A stretch of DNA of 64,000 bases, from positions 1 to 64,000 of the forward strand of contig NZ_CACRUY010000014.1 in assembly GCF_902652685.1 (NCBI RefSeq), given 5' to 3'. Origin of the DNA: Mycobacterium sp. Marseille-P9652 (GTDB taxonomy: Bacteria > Actinomycetota > Actinomycetes > Mycobacteriales > Mycobacteriaceae). Below are positions 44,601 to 54,272 of this stretch, piece by piece (the first letter of the stretch is position 1; the number at the start of each line of letters is the position of its first letter). Made by a program: the position numbers and the translations under genes. The notes beneath the pieces were generated by a model. That model worked only from the letters and a program-made list of their open reading frames with translations. It had not been told where the DNA came from and made no database searches.

Positions 44601-46070
44601 ATGTCGTACTTGGTCAGCGCGCCCGACATATTGACGTCAGCTGCCGCCGATGTCGAGCACATCGGTTCGGCGATCACGACGGCCGGCGCGAATGCGGCGG
44701 CCCCGACGACCGGATTGTTGGCCGCCGCCCAGGACGAGGTCTCCACGGCCATTGCACGGCTCTTCGCCGGCTACGGCCAGGAATATCAGGCGCTCGTGTC
44801 GCAGGCCGCGCTGTTCCACAGCCAGTTCACCCAGGCCCTCAACGCGGCGGGCGGCGCCTACGCCCAGGCGGAGGCCACCGGCGCGGCGTTGTTGTCGGGC
44901 GGCCCGAGCGGCAACGGCCCCAGCCTGCTCGCGGCGGCGGTGCAGTCGCCCGCCGGCGACCCGCTGTACGCCGTGATCATGGGCGGCACGAGCAACCCGC
45001 TACCCGACGCGAAATACCTGAACAACGTCTTCAACAACTACATCAAGCCCCTCTACCCGGCGGTGCAGCCGCCGCCGATCGGCCTGTTCACGCCCGAGCA
45101 GTTCTGGCCGGTGACGCCACAGCTGGGCAACCTCACCTTCGGACAGTCGGTGGCCAAGGGCGTGAGCCTGCTCAACACCGAAATCACCGGCCTCCTCAGC
45201 AATCCCAACAACAGCGCGGTCGTATTCGGCTACTCACAGAGCGCCACCATCGCGACCAACGAGATCAATGCCCTCATCGCGGCGGGCGCACCCTATTCAA
45301 CTATTGATCCCCTGCACACCAACATGTTGCAGTTCGTGCTCGTCGGCAATCCCAACAATCCCGTCGGCGGGATCCTCTCGCGCTTCCCCGGGTTCTACCT
45401 CCCGTTCCTCGACGTGGCGTTCAACGGTGCGACGCCGTCGGGCCCGTACCACACGACGACGTACACGATCCAATACGACGGCATCGCCGACACCCCGCAG
45501 TACCCGCTCAATCTCGTGTCGGATCTCAATGCCTTCATGGGCTACTTCTACGTGCACAACATGTACCCGAACCTGACGCCGACCCAGATCGCCAACGCGG
45601 TTCTCTTGCCCTCGAGTGACCCCACCAGCCAGTACTACATGGTCATGACGCAGAACCTGCCGCTGCTACAGCCGATCCGCGACATCCCCTACGCGGGGCC
45701 GCCGATCGCCGACATCTTCCAGCCCGACCTGCGGGTGCTCGTCGACCTGGGCTATGCGGACTACGGGCCCGGCGCCAACTACGCCAATGTGCCCACGCCT
45801 GCCGGCCTTTTCGACCTCCCCAACCCCTTCACCGTGATCCCGGATCTCGCGCTGGGTGCGGTGCAGGGGCCGTACGGCGCCGCCGTCGAGATCGGCGTCG
45901 AAGCGGGATTGGTGTCGCCGTCGTACTTCCCGAACACCTACCCGTGGGTTCCGTCCATCAATCCCGGCCTGAACTTCTCCTTCGGCCAGCAGAGCACGAC
46001 GCTGCTGTCCCTGTTGAGCGGGGCAACGGGCAACCTGCTGCACATCATCCCGCCGCCGAACTTCGGCTGA
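44601..46070 (+). CDS. PE-PPE domain serine hydrolase (PE4-like)
   Basis: A 489-residue PE protein. The PE domain (about residues 1-95) is a helical hairpin; the Pro-Glu motif reads Pro-Asp here (APDIL). The ESX secretion tag YxxxE is Y87-AQA-E91. After a linker, the PE-PPE alpha/beta-hydrolase domain (about 120-430) has the nucleophile Ser212 in GYSQS. Relatives in M. tuberculosis (PE3, PE4) are ESX substrates with esterase activity or surface roles. ATG at 44601 starts the PE motif directly. By order it matches PE4. Confidence 0.88.
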   Translation: MSYLVSAPDILTSAAADVEHIGSAITTAGANAAAPTTGLLAAAQDEVSTAIARLFAGYGQEYQALVSQAALFHSQFTQALNAAGGAYAQAEATGAALLSGGPSGNGPSLLAAAVQSPAGDPLYAVIMGGTSNPLPDAKYLNNVFNNYIKPLYPAVQPPPIGLFTPEQFWPVTPQLGNLTFGQSVAKGVSLLNTEITGLLSNPNNSAVVFGYSQSATIATNEINALIAAGAPYSTIDPLHTNMLQFVLVGNPNNPVGGILSRFPGFYLPFLDVAFNGATPSGPYHTTTYTIQYDGIADTPQYPLNLVSDLNAFMGYFYVHNMYPNLTPTQIANAVLLPSSDPTSQYYMVMTQNLPLLQPIRDIPYAGPPIADIFQPDLRVLVDLGYADYGPGANYANVPTPAGLFDLPNPFTVIPDLALGAVQGPYGAAVEIGVEAGLVSPSYFPNTYPWVPSINPGLNFSFGQQSTTLLSLLSGATGNLLHIIPPPNFG

Positions 46071-46118
46071 TCGGCCCCACCGGGTAGGACTTCTTCCTCT
46101 TTTTCCGCGACCTCCGAG

Positions 46119-46135
46119 CCGGCCACCATGGCCGG
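46119..46135 (+). promoter_or_regulatory. Hairpin just before the ribosome-binding site of the second PE gene
   Basis: CCGGCCA-CCA-TGGCCGG is a perfect 7-base-pair stem with a 3-base loop, ending 5 bases before the strong GGAAGGAGG site (46141-46149). It could affect translation or act as a weak terminator after the first PE gene. Confidence 0.4.
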
Positions 46136-46153
46136 AAGCCGGAAGGAGGCGCC

Positions 46154-47599
46154 ATGCCGCACGTGGCCGTCGCCCAGGGCACGCTGGCCGCCGCGGCCAC
46201 GGATCTGGAAGCGATCGGATCCGCGATCGCCGACGCCCGCACCGCGGCGGCCGGACCAACCACCGCGCTGGCCGCGGCCGCGGGCGACGAGGTGTCGGCG
46301 GCCATCGCGGATGCGTTCGAGGGCTACGGCCGGGCCTACCAGTCCGTCATCATCCGGGCCGAGGCATTCCAAACGGGGTTCGCCGGCACGCTGGCCACCG
46401 CGGGAAACCTCTACGGGCAGGCCGAGTCGGCCGGCGCGAGCTGGCTTGCGACCTTCGTCAGCGGCCCGACCGCATCGACACCCGCCCCCGTCGGCGCGCT
46501 CACATCGTTGCTGCAATCGACCTCCGCGGACCCGCTCACGGCCCTCATCATGGGCGGCACCGACAACCCGCAACCCGACCCCTCCTACGTCACGGCCATC
46601 AACGACGCCTACATCCAGCCCCTCTTTCCGGGAGCCCTCAAGCAGGGCGTGTACACGCCCGAGGCGTTCTGGCCGGTCACCGGGAACCTGACGTTCGGGC
46701 AGTCGGTCGCGCAGGGCGTCACGTTGCTCGACAACGCGATCAAAGCGACCATCAATCCGACCAACAGCGCCGTGGTCTTCGGCTACTCGCAGAGCGCGAC
46801 GATCGCCACCAACGAGATCAGGGCTTTGATGGCGATCGGCTCACCGCACACCGACCAGCTGTCCTTCGTTCTGGCCAGCAACCCCAACAATCCCGACGGC
46901 GGCTTGCTCGAACGCTTCCCCGGGTTCTACATCCCGTTCCTCGACGTGCCTTTCAACGGCGCCACGCCGCCGGGCAGCCCCTATCCGACGACCATCTATT
47001 CGATCCAGTACGAGGGCGTCGCCTCCACACCGCAGTACCCGCTGCACGTCCTGTCGGACGTGAATGCCGTCATGGGATACATCTACCTGCACTCGGCCTA
47101 CGAGAACGCCACGGCCACCCAGGTCGCCGGCGCCGTCCCCCTGCCGACCTCCCCTGGATACACGGGCAACACCCACTACTACATGCTGCTGACGCAGAAT
47201 CTCCCTCTCGTGCAGCCGATTCGCGACATCCCGTATGTGGGCCCGCCGATGGCCGACCTGATCCAGCCGGACCTGCGGGTGCTCGTCGACCTCGGGTACG
47301 GCAACATCGGCACCGGCGCCGACTACGCGGACATCCCCACCCCGGCGCGGCTGTTCCAAATCATCGACCCCGTCACCGTCGGCTACGACTTGCTCACGGG
47401 CGCCGTGCAGGGACCGCAGGGCGCGCTGGTCGACGTCGGGTTGCTCCCGCCGTCGTGCCTGCCCGACACCTATCCCTACGTCCCGTCGCTGAATCCGGGT
47501 CTCTCGTTGAACGTCGGGCAGCCGAGCGTGACGGGGCTATCCGTGCTGAGCGGCGCCCTCGGGTCGATATTGCATCTCATTCCGCCGGTGAATTGCTGA
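46154..47599 (+). CDS. PE-PPE domain serine hydrolase (PE3-like)
   Basis: A 481-residue paralogue of the preceding gene. The PE domain lacks the Pro-Glu pair (AQGTL), but the secretion tag YGQAE is present near residue 86. The hydrolase domain has GYSQS and shares long identical stretches with the neighbour (for example PLVQPIRDIPYVGPP). The ATG at 46154 follows a very strong ribosome-binding site. Its 3' end overlaps the convergent TetR gene by 23 bases. By order it matches M. tuberculosis PE3. Confidence 0.88.
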   Translation: MPHVAVAQGTLAAAATDLEAIGSAIADARTAAAGPTTALAAAAGDEVSAAIADAFEGYGRAYQSVIIRAEAFQTGFAGTLATAGNLYGQAESAGASWLATFVSGPTASTPAPVGALTSLLQSTSADPLTALIMGGTDNPQPDPSYVTAINDAYIQPLFPGALKQGVYTPEAFWPVTGNLTFGQSVAQGVTLLDNAIKATINPTNSAVVFGYSQSATIATNEIRALMAIGSPHTDQLSFVLASNPNNPDGGLLERFPGFYIPFLDVPFNGATPPGSPYPTTIYSIQYEGVASTPQYPLHVLSDVNAVMGYIYLHSAYENATATQVAGAVPLPTSPGYTGNTHYYMLLTQNLPLVQPIRDIPYVGPPMADLIQPDLRVLVDLGYGNIGTGADYADIPTPARLFQIIDPVTVGYDLLTGAVQGPQGALVDVGLLPPSCLPDTYPYVPSLNPGLSLNVGQPSVTGLSVLSGALGSILHLIPPVNC

Positions 47600-48233
47600 C
47601 CACCGGATCCTCGGAGCCGAGCGGTGAATGCTGGCGAATCGCCTCGTCGCGGATCAGTCCCCGCAGCAGGGCGGTGCTGAACTCCGCGGCGATCTCCTTG
47701 GCCGAGCGCCGTCCGCTCGGCCGTAGCCAGCGGTAGCTGCCCAGCGTCATCCCGATGTAGCCGAGGGCCACCACGTGCGAATCGCATTCGAAGAACTCTC
47801 CGCTCGCGATCCCGCGGTCGATCAGCCCGTGCACGTGCTCGTAGACCTGAGCCTCTTTCTCGCGGACCTCGGCCACCTGTTCGGCGGTGAACCACTCGGT
47901 GATGTAGGGCTGCTCCTGGAAGTAGACGGCCGCCCGCTCCGGGTTGGCCGCGATCCCGGTCAGCAACCGGACGGTGTACTGGTAGAGGGCCTCGCGGGCC
48001 GTCCAGGACGGGTCGTCGTGGACGGCGGCCAGCGTGCCCTCGGCGGCCTGGCGGTAGATGTCGAACAGGATCAGCGACTTGCTGGCGTAATAGTGGTACA
48101 CGGTCGCCTTGTTCAGGCCGATCACGTCGGCGACATCGTCCATCCGGGTGCCGTGATAACCGCGGGCGGCGAACAGCTTGGTGGCGACCGCCAGCAACTC
48201 CTCGCGGCGCGTCAGCCCGTTCTCGGGTGGCAT
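47577..48233 (-). CDS. TetR family regulator (Rv0158-like)
   Basis: A 218-residue TetR regulator. The helix-turn-helix (about residues 8-55) reads TRMDDVADVIGLNKATVYHYYASKSLI; the C-terminal domain resembles TetR_C (KstR2-like) with PERAAVYFQEQ. It corresponds by position to Rv0158. Two adjacent inverted repeats 52-79 bases upstream are likely autoregulatory sites. Its target could include the pnt operon or the neighbouring PE genes. Confidence 0.88.
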   Translation of the reverse strand: MPPENGLTRREELLAVATKLFAARGYHGTRMDDVADVIGLNKATVYHYYASKSLILFDIYRQAAEGTLAAVHDDPSWTAREALYQYTVRLLTGIAANPERAAVYFQEQPYITEWFTAEQVAEVREKEAQVYEHVHGLIDRGIASGEFFECDSHVVALGYIGMTLGSYRWLRPSGRRSAKEIAAEFSTALLRGLIRDEAIRQHSPLGSEDPVVSNSPAE

Positions 48234-48284
48234 CTCAACTCTCTATCGTCGCTGCCGGCGGGATGGCCGGATCCCGGGTAAGGC

Positions 48285-48312
48285 TAGTTATCAACTAACT
48301 GGTTGGCCAGTT
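48285..48312. promoter_or_regulatory. Twin inverted repeats upstream of the TetR gene
   Basis: TAGTT-ATC-AACTA (48285-48297) and AACTGG-TTGG-CCAGTT (48297-48312) are both perfect and share one base. They lie between the TetR gene and the small gene at 48396. Paired palindromes fit binding of TetR dimers. Confidence 0.5.
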
Positions 48313-48395
48313 TAGGCAGGGTCATGGGTGTCGGACCGACGCGGATCGGACTAGACTCGCCCGAGAACCAGGTCGCGAATCGAAGGGGTGGACGC

Positions 48396-48521
48396 ATGGA
48401 CCCGAGTCCTGACTACGACATGAGCGACGAGATCGAGTTCTTCCTCAAGTACGTGCCGTGGGGCCTGCGCGGTGTGGTCGACGGCAACGGTTACCCGCCG
48501 CCGGCCTACCCGCCCGTCTAG
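48396..48521 (+). CDS. Small conserved protein (about 41 residues), Rv0157A-like
   Basis: A 41-residue acidic peptide with an aromatic centre (EIEFFLKYVPWGL) and a Pro-rich end (YPPPAYPPV). The ATG at 48396 follows AGGGGTGG. I recall a similarly small annotated gene (Rv0157A, about 42 residues) between pntB and the TetR gene in M. tuberculosis, so it is probably real. No function is known. It is divergent from the TetR gene. Confidence 0.6.
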   Translation: MDPSPDYDMSDEIEFFLKYVPWGLRGVVDGNGYPPPAYPPV

Positions 48522-48573
48522 ATCTATTGGTGGCGACCCGCCTCGCCCCCCGGTTCCGCCGCGCTCGCAATCG

Positions 48574-49994
<1,421 letters not shown>

Positions 49995-49998
<4 letters not shown>

Positions 49999-50324
49999 TT
50001 CACGGCCAGATCGTCGGTCTTCACGGGGACGGCCTTCTTCTTGCCCTTGAACATGCCGAGCATGCGGTCGGTGACGATGAACCCGCCGATGACGTTCAGC
50101 GTGCCGAACACCACCGCGACGAACAGGATGATCTGGATCGCCAGCGACGGGTGTTCCACCGACCCGAACACCACCAGTGCGCCGAGCACGACGATGCCGT
50201 GAATGGCATTGGTGCCCGACATCAGCGGGGTGTGCAGCGTGTTCGGCACTTTTGAGATCACGGCGAACCCGACGAACCCGGACAGCACCAGGATCGCCAG
50301 GTTGGCCAACAGGTCGTTGTACAT
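49995..50324 (-). CDS. pntAb: NAD(P) transhydrogenase subunit alpha, membrane part PntAb
   Basis: A 109-residue membrane protein with three hydrophobic helices and a basic C-terminus. PNTLHTPLMSGTNAIHGIVVLGA is the conserved stretch of the family. In this organism the alpha subunit is split into PntAa (soluble) and PntAb. It starts directly after the pntAa stop codon with no gap. Confidence 0.95.
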
Positions 50325-51416
50325 CTAGATGTCCTTCCCGCGAGTGACGCACGATCCCGCGATCACTTCGTCGTCGAAGTCGGGCGCCAGCTTGCCGTCC
50401 TGGATCAACAGTTCCAGTAGCGCCGTGATGTTCTTGCTGTAGAGCTCGCTCGCGTGCTCGGGCATGGTGGCCGGCAGGTTCAGCGGCGAGGCGATGGTCA
50501 CGCCGTGCTTGACGACGACCTTCCCGGGCTCGGTGAGCTCGCAGTTGCCCCCGGTTTCGCCGGCCAGGTCCACGACCACGCTGCCGGGCTTCATCGCTTC
50601 CACCGCCGCGGCCGTCACCAGGCGCCGCGCCGGGCGGCCCGGAACCAGCGCCGTGGTGATCACGACGTCGAATCCGCCGATCGCCTTCTCGAGGGCCTTC
50701 TGCTGCTGCGCGCGCTCCTCCTCGGTGAGCTCGCGGGCGTAGCCGCCCTCGCCGGCAGCGTCGATCCCGACGTCGAGCCACTGCGCCCCCACCGATCGCA
50801 CCTGGTCGGCCACTTCGGGGCGCACGTCGTACCCGGTGGTGCGCGCGCCCAGCCGCTTGGCCGTCGCGAGCGCCTGCAGCCCCGCCACGCCGACACCGAG
50901 CACCAGCACGGTCGCCGGCTTCACCGTGCCGGCCGCGGTTGTCAACATGGGGAAGAACCGGGTCAACTCGGTGGCCGCCAGCAGCACCGCCTTATATCCG
51001 GCGACGTTGCCCTGCGACGACAGGGCGTCCATCGCCTGGGCACGCGAGATGCGGGGGATCGCCTCGAGCGCGAACGCCTGGACGCCGGCGTCGGTGAGGG
51101 CACCGATCGAGTTCTCGGCGTTGCGCGGGGCCAGGAAGCCGATCAGCGTCTGACCGCGCTTGAGCCTGCCGACCTCATCGGGTGTCGGCGGCGCGACCTT
51201 GACGACGATGTCGGCGGCCCAGGCGTCGCCGATGGTCGCTCCGGCCTGGGTGTAGAGCTCGTCTGGCAGCAGCGCCTTATCGCCGGCGCCGGCCTCCACC
51301 ACCACCGCAACGCCGGTGCCGACCAGCGACGCGACCGCCTTCGGCACCAGGGCGACGCGCCGCTCATCGGCCCCGGACTCGGCGACCACTCCCACCGTCG
51401 TGTGCGGATCTGTCAT
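50325..51416 (-). CDS. pntAa: NAD(P) transhydrogenase subunit alpha, NAD-binding part PntAa
   Basis: A 363-residue soluble protein of the alanine dehydrogenase/PntAa family: N-terminal domain (ESGADERRVALVPKAVASL) and NAD-binding domain with VLVLGVGVAGLQALATAKRLGA near residue 170. It binds NAD(H) in the transhydrogenase. First gene of the pntAa-pntAb-pntB operon; 76 bases separate it from the DUF1348 gene upstream. Confidence 0.95.
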   Translation of the reverse strand: MTDPHTTVGVVAESGADERRVALVPKAVASLVGTGVAVVVEAGAGDKALLPDELYTQAGATIGDAWAADIVVKVAPPTPDEVGRLKRGQTLIGFLAPRNAENSIGALTDAGVQAFALEAIPRISRAQAMDALSSQGNVAGYKAVLLAATELTRFFPMLTTAAGTVKPATVLVLGVGVAGLQALATAKRLGARTTGYDVRPEVADQVRSVGAQWLDVGIDAAGEGGYARELTEEERAQQQKALEKAIGGFDVVITTALVPGRPARRLVTAAAVEAMKPGSVVVDLAGETGGNCELTEPGKVVVKHGVTIASPLNLPATMPEHASELYSKNITALLELLIQDGKLAPDFDDEVIAGSCVTRGKDI

Positions 51417-51492
51417 GGCGCGTACATCTACTTTCCTTACTTCACTGACTTGCCGGCCGGTGATCTCCGGCGCCCAGCTACCCTAACCGGCG

Positions 51493-51963
51493 CTACCAGA
51501 GCGGAATGTCCTGCCCGTGTTCCGCTGCCGGGCGCGGACCGAAGTAGCGGCGCTCGGATTCGTCGATCGGCACGTCGTTGATGCTGGCCTCACGGCGCGC
51601 CATCAGCCCCGATGCGCTGAACTCCCAGAGCTCGTTGCCGTAGCTACGAAACCACTGGCCGCTGTGGTCGCGGCATTCGTACTGGAACCGCACCGCGATG
51701 CGATTGTCGTGAAAGTCCCACAGGTTCTTGCGCAGCGCGTAGTCGAGCTCGCGTTGCCACTTGCGGGTCAGGAAGGCGACGATCTCGTCGCGGCCGACGA
51801 GATGTTCGTCGCGGTTGCGCCAGCGCGAGTCGGGCGTGTAGGCGAGGCTGACGCGCTGGGGGTCGCGGGTGTTCCAGGCGTCCTCGGCGGCCTGGACCTT
51901 CTGCAGCGCGGTTTCATACGTGAACGGCGGGAACGGCGGGCGCGACTCGGTCATGGCGTCCAT
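51493..51963 (-). CDS. DUF1348 (NTF2-like) family protein
   Basis: A 156-residue protein with the DUF1348 signature: [25 protein letters not shown] near the start and [22 protein letters not shown] at the end. It has an NTF2-like fold and no assigned activity. Two ATG codons (51963 and 51954) are equally placed; neither has a clear ribosome-binding site. It is divergent from fadE2. I recall no gene here in M. tuberculosis. Confidence 0.78.
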   Translation of the reverse strand: MDAMTESRPPFPPFTYETALQKVQAAEDAWNTRDPQRVSLAYTPDSRWRNRDEHLVGRDEIVAFLTRKWQRELDYALRKNLWDFHDNRIAVRFQYECRDHSGQWFRSYGNELWEFSASGLMARREASINDVPIDESERRYFGPRPAAEHGQDIPLW

Positions 51964-52103
51964 CGTGCTCGACTTGCGCCCGGATCGTTCCCCAGGCCGT
52001 GCACGACGCACATGTGTCGTGCACGCGATGCAATGTCGCGGACGGAGCCACAAGACGAGTGGCCCTGACACGCCGTCAACCTGGGTGTCCTATCGTGGCG
52101 GAC

Positions 52104-53327
52104 ATGGATTTCTCGATGTCGGCGAAGGCCATCGACTATCACCAACGGCTGTCCGACTTCATGACCGAGTACGTCTTCCCGGCCGAGGCCGAATACGACA
52201 AATACCGCGAGGAAGCCGGCCCGCACGACTTCACCGTTCCGCCGATCATCGAGGACCTGAAGGTCAAGGCCAGGGAACGCGGGCTGTGGAACCTGTTCCT
52301 GCCGGCGGAGTCCGGTCTGACCAATCTCGAGTACGCGCCGCTCGCCGAACTGACCGGCTGGAGCCTGGAGATCGGCCCCGAGGTGACCAACTGCGCCGCA
52401 CCCGATACCGGCAACATGGAGACCCTGCACCTGTTCGCCACCGAGGAGCAACGCAAGCAGTGGCTGGAGCCGTTGCTCAACGGGGAGATCCGCAGCGCCT
52501 TCTCGATGACGGAGCCGGCCGTCGCCAGCAGCGACGCCCGCAACATCGAGACGTCGATCGTGCGCGACGGCGGCGACTACGTCATCAACGGGCGCAAGTG
52601 GTGGACCTCCGGCGCCGCGGATCCGCGCTGCAAGATCCTGATCGTCATGGGCCGCACCAATCCCGAAGCGGCGGCACACCAGCAGCAGTCGATGGTGCTG
52701 GTGCCCATGGACACCCCCGGCGTGACGGTCGTCCGGTCGACGCCCGTCTTCGGCTGGCAGGACCAGCACGGCCACTGTGAGGTCATCTACGACAATGTCC
52801 GGGTGCCGGTCACCAACCTGCTCGGCGAGGAGGGCAGCGGCTTCGCGATCGCCCAGGCCCGGCTGGGGCCGGGGCGCATCCACCACTGCATGCGCGCACT
52901 CGGCGGAGCCGAGCGGGCGCTGGCGCTGATGGTCGACCGGGCCCGCAACCGGGTCGCGTTCGGCCGACCCCTGGCCGAGCAGGGTGTGGTCCGGGAGTCA
53001 ATCGCCAAGTCCCGCAACGAGATCGACCAGGCCCGGCTGCTGTGCGAGAAGGCCGCCTGGACCATAGACCAACACGGCAATAAGGCCGCCCACCTGCTGG
53101 TGTCGCAGATCAAGGCGGTGGCGCCACGGGTGGCCTGCGACGTGATCGACCGCGCGATCCAGGTGCACGGCGCGGCCGGGGTCAGTGACGACACCGTGCT
53201 GGCGCGGCTCTACGGCTGGCATCGGGCGATGCGGATCTTCGACGGCCCCGACGAGGTGCACATGCGGACCATCGCCCGCTACGAGGTGGGCCGGGAGAAG
53301 TCGGCCTTCGCGGCGGCGGTCACCTAA
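52104..53327 (+). CDS. fadE2: FadE2, acyl-CoA dehydrogenase
   Basis: A 407-residue acyl-CoA dehydrogenase of the ACAD10/11-like group. SAFSMTEPAVASSDARN is the flavin and substrate motif, RKWWTSGAADPRCKI follows, and the C-terminal segment reads RIFDGPDEVHMR, with Asp in the position of the MCAD catalytic Glu, as in that group. The sequence closely follows M. tuberculosis FadE2 (Rv0154c). The ATG at 52104 fits; an in-frame GTG at 52095 is possible. ptbB begins 3 bases after the stop. Confidence 0.92.
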   Translation: MDFSMSAKAIDYHQRLSDFMTEYVFPAEAEYDKYREEAGPHDFTVPPIIEDLKVKARERGLWNLFLPAESGLTNLEYAPLAELTGWSLEIGPEVTNCAAPDTGNMETLHLFATEEQRKQWLEPLLNGEIRSAFSMTEPAVASSDARNIETSIVRDGGDYVINGRKWWTSGAADPRCKILIVMGRTNPEAAAHQQQSMVLVPMDTPGVTVVRSTPVFGWQDQHGHCEVIYDNVRVPVTNLLGEEGSGFAIAQARLGPGRIHHCMRALGGAERALALMVDRARNRVAFGRPLAEQGVVRESIAKSRNEIDQARLLCEKAAWTIDQHGNKAAHLLVSQIKAVAPRVACDVIDRAIQVHGAAGVSDDTVLARLYGWHRAMRIFDGPDEVHMRTIARYEVGREKSAFAAAVT

Positions 53328-53329
53328 CA

Positions 53330-54157
53330 ATGGCCGCGGCTCTCCGAGAATTGCCGGGGGCGTGGAACTTTCGCGACGTGGCGGACGGCGCCGGCGCGCT
53401 GCGCCCGGGGCGACTGTTCCGGTCGAGCGAGCTGAGCCGACTCGACGACGACGGCCGGGCGACGCTACTCAACCTCGGCATCACCGACGTCGCGGATTTG
53501 CGCGCCTCCCGCGAGGTGGCGCGCCGGGGGCCGGGCCGGGTGCCCGACGGCGTCGACGTCCACCTGCTGCCGTTCCCTGACCTGTCCGACCAACAGGGTG
53601 ACGACGCCGACGACGGAGCGGCGCCGCACGAGCACGCGTTCCAGCAGTTGATGAACAACAGCGCGCCGGACGCGTCCATCAACGAGACCACGGCCCGCTA
53701 CATGGTCGACGAATACCGGCAGTTTCCCACCCGCAACGGGGCGCAGCGCGCGGTGCGCCACGTCATCACGCTCCTGGCCGCGGGACGCCCGGTGTTGACG
53801 CACTGCTTCGCGGGCAAGGACCGCACCGGCTTCGTGGTGGCGACGGTGCTGGAGGCGGTCGGCATCGACCGGGACACGATCGTCGCCGACTACCTGCGCA
53901 GCAACGACGCCGTACCCGACCTGCGGGCCCGGATCTCGGAGATGATCGCGCAGCGCTCCGACACCGAACTGACGCCGGAGGTCATCACCTTCACCGAGGC
54001 GCGATTGTCGGATGGGGTGCTCGGCGTCCGCGAGGAGTACCTGGCCGCGGCCCGCCAGACCATCGACGACGAGTTCGGGTCACTGGACCGCTACCTGCTC
54101 GACGCCGGTGTCACCGCCGCCGAACTCGACGGGTTGCGCGGCGCGCTCCTCAGCTGA
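53330..54157 (+). CDS. ptbB: Protein-tyrosine phosphatase PtbB (MptpB)
   Basis: A 275-residue dual-specificity/triple-specificity phosphatase. The P-loop HCFAGKDRTG places Cys159 as nucleophile, with Lys163, Asp164 and Arg165, the HCxxGKDR pattern of MptpB, which also cleaves phosphoinositides. NFRDVADGAGALRPGRLFRSSEL is typical of the N-terminus. In M. tuberculosis it is secreted and dampens host signalling. No signal sequence is visible. It is translated close behind fadE2. Confidence 0.94.
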   Translation: MAAALRELPGAWNFRDVADGAGALRPGRLFRSSELSRLDDDGRATLLNLGITDVADLRASREVARRGPGRVPDGVDVHLLPFPDLSDQQGDDADDGAAPHEHAFQQLMNNSAPDASINETTARYMVDEYRQFPTRNGAQRAVRHVITLLAAGRPVLTHCFAGKDRTGFVVATVLEAVGIDRDTIVADYLRSNDAVPDLRARISEMIAQRSDTELTPEVITFTEARLSDGVLGVREEYLAAARQTIDDEFGSLDRYLLDAGVTAAELDGLRGALLS

Positions 54158-54272
54158 GGACACCCATCCGTCCGGTGGCTCTGCGCATTTGGGCCAATTC
54201 CCGTACGCGCGTGCGAAAAGTCTTTACTGTGTCTGCCAGGGGGTTCTTGGATGACGACGCCGGAAGGGCCCG

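Noticed and set aside
51999-52103. N-terminal extension of FadE2 from a start at 51999
   Set aside because: The extra 35 residues have no counterpart in the M. tuberculosis protein as remembered, and the ATG at 52104 matches its start.
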